This document shows positions 58,628 to 64,000 of a stretch of 64,000 bases of DNA, piece by piece; position 1 is the stretch's first letter, and the number at the start of each line of letters is the position of its first letter. This DNA is from Liopterus haemorrhoidalis. Its lineage: Eukaryota > Arthropoda > Insecta > Coleoptera > Dytiscidae. Location: assembly GCA_963971575.1 (NCBI GenBank), contig OZ020615.1, positions 64,799,379-64,863,378 of the forward strand. The letters run 5' to 3'. The translations under genes were made by a program, and so were the position numbers. The notes beneath the pieces are model-generated. The model did no database searches, was not told the origin of the DNA, and saw nothing but the letters and a program-made list of their open reading frames with translations.

Positions 58628-61454
58628 GTGAGTCAGTTCATTGTGCTTTACTTTGTTATGTATATAAACAAATTTTCATATTTTGCAGCTTGTAAGCTTA
58701 AAAGCTGAAATTTTACGTAAACAACAAGAAGTAAATTTAACAAAAAATCAAGAAAAAACAAAGCCTACGAAATTAGATCTTCAGAAAAAGATAAAGAAGG
58801 AAGAAGCAAGTCGAGACACATCGAAGAAATTTGATGACAATGAAGAGAATGAAGAATTGTTGGCTAAATCTAGGTAAAATATATAATTACATCAAGAATT
58901 AGAATATATCTAATGTAAGTTGTTCTTTTAGACAGATGTTGGAGAACAAAGCAAATTTATACAATTCTTTATCAAATAAAAAACATCTCAGCGAAAGAGA
59001 TAAAGAAATAACTAAACGGCTGCTGGTACAGTTTGATAAAAAAGATAAAATTGATGAACCAGAAGAAATTTATGATAGTGATGATTATGAAGCAAAAAAT
59101 CCAGATGAAGAATGGGTTGAATATGTTGATTTTTTGGGACGTACTAGAAAATGTTTGCGCAAGGATTTAGAATATATGAAACGAAAAGATGGTGAATTAT
59201 GTCAATCAGTAGATCCCGAACGAGTAAGTAACACACAAAATATTGTGCAAGACACTGAAAAAGATACACCTAGCGAAATATTAGAAATTAATGAAGAAAG
59301 TGAACTTTTATCGGGTGATATGAGAAGTGAACTACTTCGTCGAGAATGGGAGAATCAAGAGAGAGAATTATTAAACAAAAAAAATATACATTACCAAGAT
59401 GTACTCTTCAATGAAGCAAGATCACATGGTGTTGGGTATTATGCTTTTTCAAAAGATGAAGAACAGCGTTTAAAACAACAGCAAAATTTGAATAAACTGC
59501 GTCAAGAAACTAAGCAACAGCAAGATTTACTCTCAGAACAAAAGAAGTTACGGGAGAAACAAATGGCAGCGAGATTAAAAGCTGCTAGAAACAGGAAAAG
59601 AGCGAGAATGGGCTTACCTCCAGAAGAAGATGGTAAGATTTATTTCTTTTTAATATTTTAAAATCCTGTCCTTACTTTTGAAAATCTTATTTCGAGAACG
59701 GTAAAAGATAAAGACCTATAGTTTGATTTTTTAGAATTCTCATTATTTTTTTACCTTATAAAAAAATTAGGGCCTTATGTACCCTACCCATTTTTGATTT
59801 AAATCGTACTTCCAAAGTTATATTTGTGAGCGCGGGTAAAACGAAATTCATGTTTTCCATTCATATTTAATGCATTTTCCGCCCTCTCATATGTATTTTT
59901 TGAAATATGGTCATTTTCTGTCGGTTTTTTTGGAATTTATTCAAAAATGGTAAACCGTAGCCTGTAATGGAGATTATTTTTGAAATCTACGACTCAAAAT
60001 ACATAAGTATATACATTTTGAAGTAAATTGGAGAGAAAAAAATTTTGTCCAAAAATTGAAAAAATCGTAAGGGGTACCCCTTACGAATTTTTCGATTTTA
60101 GACCATTTTCAAAGGTTTTGTTTGACAATTCGTATTTATTGTAAAAGTTGGGTTGTTAAGGCCCCAATTTTTTTCTAGACTAAACAATATATGTAGATTT
60201 CAAAACTTCAAACCGCAGTTCTCTATATTTTATTGTTCTTTAGTTAGGATTTTTTGAAAATCCCAAAAAAATTTGGCAAAATTAAAAATTTCGCAAAAAT
60301 TTTGTTTGTTTGGGAGTCGCTTCAAAATGAGTCCTAAGGGCATTTAGGACCTCAGAATTTCAAAAATTTCTACCGCAGGTCCCTATCTCATGTAGATTTT
60401 GAGATACGGTCTTTCGAAAATGAAATATTTACAAATGTTCAAAACTACACGGATCAAAAAGGCCTTAACTAAGGAGGGTCCTATTTTTTATTTAGGTAGA
60501 AAAAAGTCTGTAGATTTCAAAAATTTAAACCGCAGGTCCCTATATTTAATTGTTCTTATGTTAGGATTTTTTAAAATTTCAAAAAAAATAAATAAAAAAT
60601 TTAACAAAAAAATTTTTTTGTTGTCTATCACTAAATGAAAATTTTAATATTATATTTTCAATATGCAATAAAATAATAGACGTCCGTTACATTTTTAAAG
60701 TTTTCGCGGACCTTTCGTTGAGATACATTGGTCTAGTTCTTCCTATTAGCAAGTTCAACCATTCTGTATTATCTTCATTCGTATTCTTATAATGTTATTA
60801 AAAAAAATTTCAGAACCGGAAAATACTGAACAAGAATCTTCAATCATTGATGAAGAAACTCAACAAAAGGAAGCAGAAAAAGAAGCATTAGAAAAAGCAA
60901 AGCAAGAAGAACGTAGTAAATTTGTACGACCTTGGGATATTGGAAAAGAAATCTTAAAACAACATTATGAACATAGTCAAGAAGAATGGGTTGAAAAACA
61001 ACGAAAAGAACGTAAAAATGAATTTGCACCTCCAAGAGCATATTCAAATTACAATTTAAAAAGAAATATTGAAATCACTGAAGAGAATAAGGGTTTATAT
61101 TTTACAACAAAGAAGAAACGATCTATAAACCCATATATTAACAGCGATGATGAAGGATTAGAAAACGAAGCTTCAAGTTCTACACGAAGTGAAGATAGAA
61201 ATTCATTTAGTCAAGAACCAAGGTTTTCAAATTATGAATATAGAAATAGTAATTTAATTGAACGATTACAGACAAATTATGTGCAGACCAATGTGGAAGT
61301 CAACAACGATTTTAAGGCAGAATTTATGGAAAGTCGAGTAACTGACCCGCCAATAGGTGATCCAAAAATTTTAGAAGACAGTGTTGCAGCATGTTTAAAG
61401 TTTCTTCGAGAGCAGTCGGAGCAAAATCACACACAAATCAATAATTTTATTTAA
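58589..61454 (+). CDS. CCDC174: CCDC174 homologue, 4 exons
   Basis: CCDC174 is a conserved nuclear coiled-coil protein that in vertebrates associates with exon-junction-complex components. Exons 58589-58627, 58689-58873, 58932-59632 and 60814-61454 join to 1,566 nt (521 aa; human is 467). Matching blocks are SSLVSLKAEILRKQ near the N-terminus (human SSLVDLKAELFRKQ), EEWVEYVDFLGRTRKCLRKD at about 134-154 (human [20 protein letters not shown]), NEARSHGVGYYAFSKD at about 233-248 (human NEARQLGVGYFAFARD), and FVRPWDIGKE with EFAPPRAYS in the last exon. It is rich in Lys/Glu with long charged helices. Introns 1 and 2 are 61 and 58 bp; intron 3 is 1.2 kb and repeat-bearing. It lies divergent to angiomotin, with 1.3 kb between the start codons. 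Confidence 0.94.
58689..58873 (+). CDS. CCDC174: CCDC174 exon 2
   Basis: Residues 14-75, LVSLKAEILRKQQEV followed by a Lys-rich segment. Acceptor TTTTGCAG|CTT, donor TCTAG|GTAAAA; a split Arg codon joins exon 3 across a 58-bp intron. Confidence 0.92.
58932..59632 (+). CDS. CCDC174: CCDC174 exon 3 (conserved core)
   Basis: Residues 75-309 with the two most conserved blocks of the family, EEWVEYVDFLGR and GVGYYAFSKDEEQR, then a basic coiled coil (KLREKQMAARLKAARNRKR). Acceptor CTTTTAG|ACAG, donor GATG|GTAAGA. Confidence 0.95.
59633..60813. repeat. CCDC174 intron 3 with diffuse repeat (R4)
   Basis: The intron holds phrases repeated within itself and elsewhere in the window, such as AACCGCAGGTCCCTAT at about 60508-60545 and near-copies at about 60380 and 60205. 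Related wording occurs at 16910-17090, 33030-33172 and 35973-36130. It looks like an old dispersed repeat; its class is not evident. Confidence 0.5.
60814..61454 (+). CDS. CCDC174: CCDC174 exon 4 (C-terminal part)
   Basis: Residues 309-521. FVRPWDIGKEILKQHYEHSQ and NEFAPPRAYSNY correspond to the vertebrate REWDRGKE and EFAPPSDYF blocks. The stop TAA overlaps an AATAAA (61453-61458); a second AATAAA is at 61552. Acceptor AATTTCAG|AAC. Confidence 0.93.
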
Positions 61455-61761
61455 TAAAAGTTTTTTTTTACTGTATTTAACATTGTTTATAGAGTGATAA
61501 TAGAGCCAGTAGAAACGTAACGTCGATGTGGCTTTCATATTATTTGTTAAAAATAAATTATAAAACGTATTTTGTATATTTATTGAAATGTTTACATATT
61601 GAATTAGTTTTAATTATTTTGCAACAATAACCCTTAATCATTTTATTTATTTTACATTGGCGTATTTCTATTTTTACCCATATTTATTAACATATTCTCG
61701 CCAGAATAATATCACCAACGGAGAATCGAACCATCAACCTCACAATTCAGACTGTTTTCAC

Positions 61762-62209
61762 CAGGGCTTCGAACCGAAAAAAACGTCATTTTTATCGGAA
61801 CGAAAACCAGAGCTGAACCGAAAAAAAAATATCAGTTTATTCCGGTTCAGATAATATTTATGGGAGTGAATATAAAATACATTTTATTTAAGACTATTTT
61901 TTAAACTGATGAGCAGAAAAAAATCGTATTTTTTTAAACTGATAAGTAAAAAAAAATTGCGCTTCAATTATTTAGGGGGGGGTGAACGCCCAGAATCCCC
62001 CCTGGCAGCGGCCTTGGTATGATTATTACAAAATAAAGAATAAAATGTTCTAAATTATAGTAGAAAATAAATTTCTAATGCAAAAAAAAGCATTTAAAAA
62101 TTTATCACTCGGAACTGAACCGAAAAAAACCGTTATTTTTACCGGAACCTAACCGATATTTATTTTTTTAATAGAACCGAAACGAAAAAAATAACGGTTC
62201 GACGCATTG
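61762..62209. mobile_element. hAT-like MITE, TSD GTTTTCAC
   Basis: 448 bp, ends CAGGGCTTCGAACCG and (reverse right) CAATGCGTCGAACCG, with perfect duplications at 61754-61761 and 62210-62217. Rich in AACCGAAAAAAACCG-type repeats. Same family as 35519-35972 in opposite orientation. Confidence 0.9.
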
Positions 62210-62217
62210 GTTTTCAC

Positions 62218-63733
62218 CAGTCCGAACTGCACGATTTAACGAGCAACTCCGTTGGCTCCTTAAATAATCAGTATCACTGTTCAGTTATACCATAGTTAGC
62301 TTCACTTATACTCTTCGGTATATCATCGTGTATTCTCCGACTTAAATAAGCGCATAATTGGATACATATATTTATTTTTTAACATTTTCGGTGTTTCCAC
62401 TGAACACGTGTTTACATAGTTTCGGAGGTCAAGAAAACATTTTCATGCTGTGTACATCATTAGGGTCATATTAATTTTTAAGACACTGTTTTGTAGCAAG
62501 ACAAAGAGCGGATTTGCGCATAGGCTTAAGTCTAGGACGACAAATTTTGGGGGGCGGCGAATATTGTAAAATATATAATAAATTAACTAAGGATGCAGAG
62601 TAACTTTAGCCTAGGGGCAGCAAGATCATAAAGCCACCCCTGAGCAAGACCATCTATGAAATACCCCGTCTGTGCAAATCAGCTTAGGGAGCGACTCACC
62701 TTAATTAAAATTTTCAATAGCGCGTCGTGCGTTTTGGATCGTTGCAGTGCTGCCAAAAATTAAGCACGTTTCTATACAGGGTGTTTGTTTGAAACGGAGC
62801 ACCCCGAAAATCTCCTTTATTTGTAAAGATACAAAAAATCTTCAGAACAAAAGTTAAACTAGACAAAAAGGCCCATCTAAAGGTTACTATAAGAATTCTG
62901 AGGCACTTCCGGTTTCACCGGAAATGATGTCAACTTTTGATCTAGCATAGGGAATCGATAATTTTATATTTTTTTCCTAAAAGTACATTAAATTAGCTTT
63001 ATAATGACACCAAAAAGTCATATTTTTATGTTAACCATTTCAAAATGGCGACCATTTATTTACAAAATAATAATCAACATAAGTTTTACAAAGTTGAACG
63101 TAGCAAGCTTTGAAAACAAGAGTGTACTCTTATAAGGGCGATGGAAGAGTTTTTATTAAGAATGAGAAAATGTGTGGACAATAATGGTGGTTTGATCGAA
63201 CATTTGTTTTTTTTTTTTTTGTAAAATAATTGTAAAAATAGGTATTTTTTTTCTTCTAAATAGTCAAATAGTTTATTTTAGAAATATTTTGTTTCTTTTT
63301 TTTATTGTTTTCAAAGCTACAACATAAAATATTATAAAAAATACAATAACTTTCATTCATGATAGTAACTGACCAATCAACCAATAAAATCGCAACGCAA
63401 AAGGAAATAATGGAAAATTAATTTTATACTTACAATTTACCCGTTAATATATGAGGTTGAACATACGTTGATCACGTGGGTATTATATAGTGCCGAAAGT
63501 CAAGAAACCGAACTTATCTTATCTTATCACTTAGTTGCTTGGAACCTATTGTTTAAGGAGTAGGATTTTTATGGATGTGATTTTAAAATGGTACAAAATG
63601 AACCATTTAAAAATATTTATATATTACACAAAAACTTATAAATCATGTTAATTTTTATTTTCCAGTTATATTGTATTTAGTGAAAAACAGAAATTAACAT
63701 TATTAAATAAAAATTCATAAATTTTAACTTAAT
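62218..63733. other. Between CCDC174 and RpL30: no gene seen
   Basis: Transposon-like wording (ACAGGGTGTTTGTTTGAAAC at about 62777) but no paired ends. The region next to 63734 should contain the RpL30 3' UTR, which must be short since AATAAA overlaps the stop codon. Confidence 0.45.
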
Positions 63734-63979
63734 TTATTGTGGTACAGCTCCATCTCCCGTTGGCATGGATCTGATAATATCTGAATCTCCAGGATCGGTT
63801 ATCGACATGGTACATACTCGGAAATATTTACCGCATGCTGTACCTAATTCGATGTTATTTCCTGTGTAATGATGGACACCAGTTTTAGCTAACATAGCAT
63901 AGTATTCAATTTCAGATTTCCTTAGCGGTGGAGTGTTGTTAGCGATGATTATTAACTTTGCTTTTCCTTGACGTAAAGT
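63734..63979 (-). CDS. RpL30: Ribosomal protein L30, last coding exon (partial gene)
   Basis: L30 (eL30) is a protein of the large cytosolic ribosomal subunit. The exon encodes 81 residues, beginning [15 protein letters not shown], then [20 protein letters not shown] and [17 protein letters not shown], and ending [20 protein letters not shown]. This follows the human C-terminal two-thirds almost residue for residue. The acceptor (TTCTCTTCTAG|ACT) is at 63980-63981; the 5' exons lie beyond the right edge. The stop is TAA at 63736-63734, overlapping an AATAAA. It runs toward CCDC174, convergent, with 2.3 kb between the stop codons. Confidence 0.97.
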   Translation of the reverse strand, partial: TLRQGKAKLIIIANNTPPLRKSEIEYYAMLAKTGVHHYTGNNIELGTACGKYFRVCTMSITDPGDSDIIRSMPTGDGAVPQ

Positions 63980-64000
63980 CTAGAAGAGAAATTATAATTA

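Noticed and set aside
60399..60638. Open frame inside CCDC174 intron 3
   Set aside because: Made of the R4 repeat, no domain, and skipping it gives the conserved protein.

Overview
The window is AT-rich nuclear DNA from an insect or close arthropod relative. The genes have spliced exons with GT..AG introns, animal-type proteins and many eukaryotic DNA transposons. A full angiomotin gene, which is known to be absent from Drosophila, points away from that genus; I cannot name the order from the sequence.

Layout. Bases 1-41,400 are gene-poor and made almost wholly of mobile-element debris. Present there are hAT-like MITEs with intact 8-bp target duplications, TA-flanked Tc1/mariner-like MITEs, TTAA-flanked piggyBac-like elements, a mariner deletion derivative, a non-LTR retrotransposon remnant, three tandem-repeat blocks (about 152, 160 and 290 bp units) and two families with Helentron/HINE-like design. 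Many are nested, so their order of arrival can be read. The only protein-like relic there, apart from transposon pieces, is a frameshifted copy of a widespread arthropod repeat-associated ORF (17,096-17,505).

From 41,489 to 57,277 (minus strand) lies an 11-exon angiomotin gene. Joined, it gives an uninterrupted reading frame of 989 codons plus stop, with the RQEPQGQE motif, a PPxY motif and the angiomotin coiled-coil domain. Its two shortest introns are 52 and 58 bp; the long ones are filled with identifiable transposons. Head-to-head with it, 58,589-61,454 (plus strand) holds a 4-exon gene for CCDC174 (521 aa). At the right edge (63,734-63,979, minus) is the last coding exon of ribosomal protein L30.

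The three genes have separate known roles: junction/Hippo scaffold, nuclear exon-junction/splicing-associated factor, and ribosome. Nothing suggests a shared pathway. I found no clear new multi-gene system. The most unusual material is a roughly 1-kb Helentron-like family whose copies each carry a different tRNA-like core, and a pair of tandem splice donors in angiomotin that decides its C-terminus.
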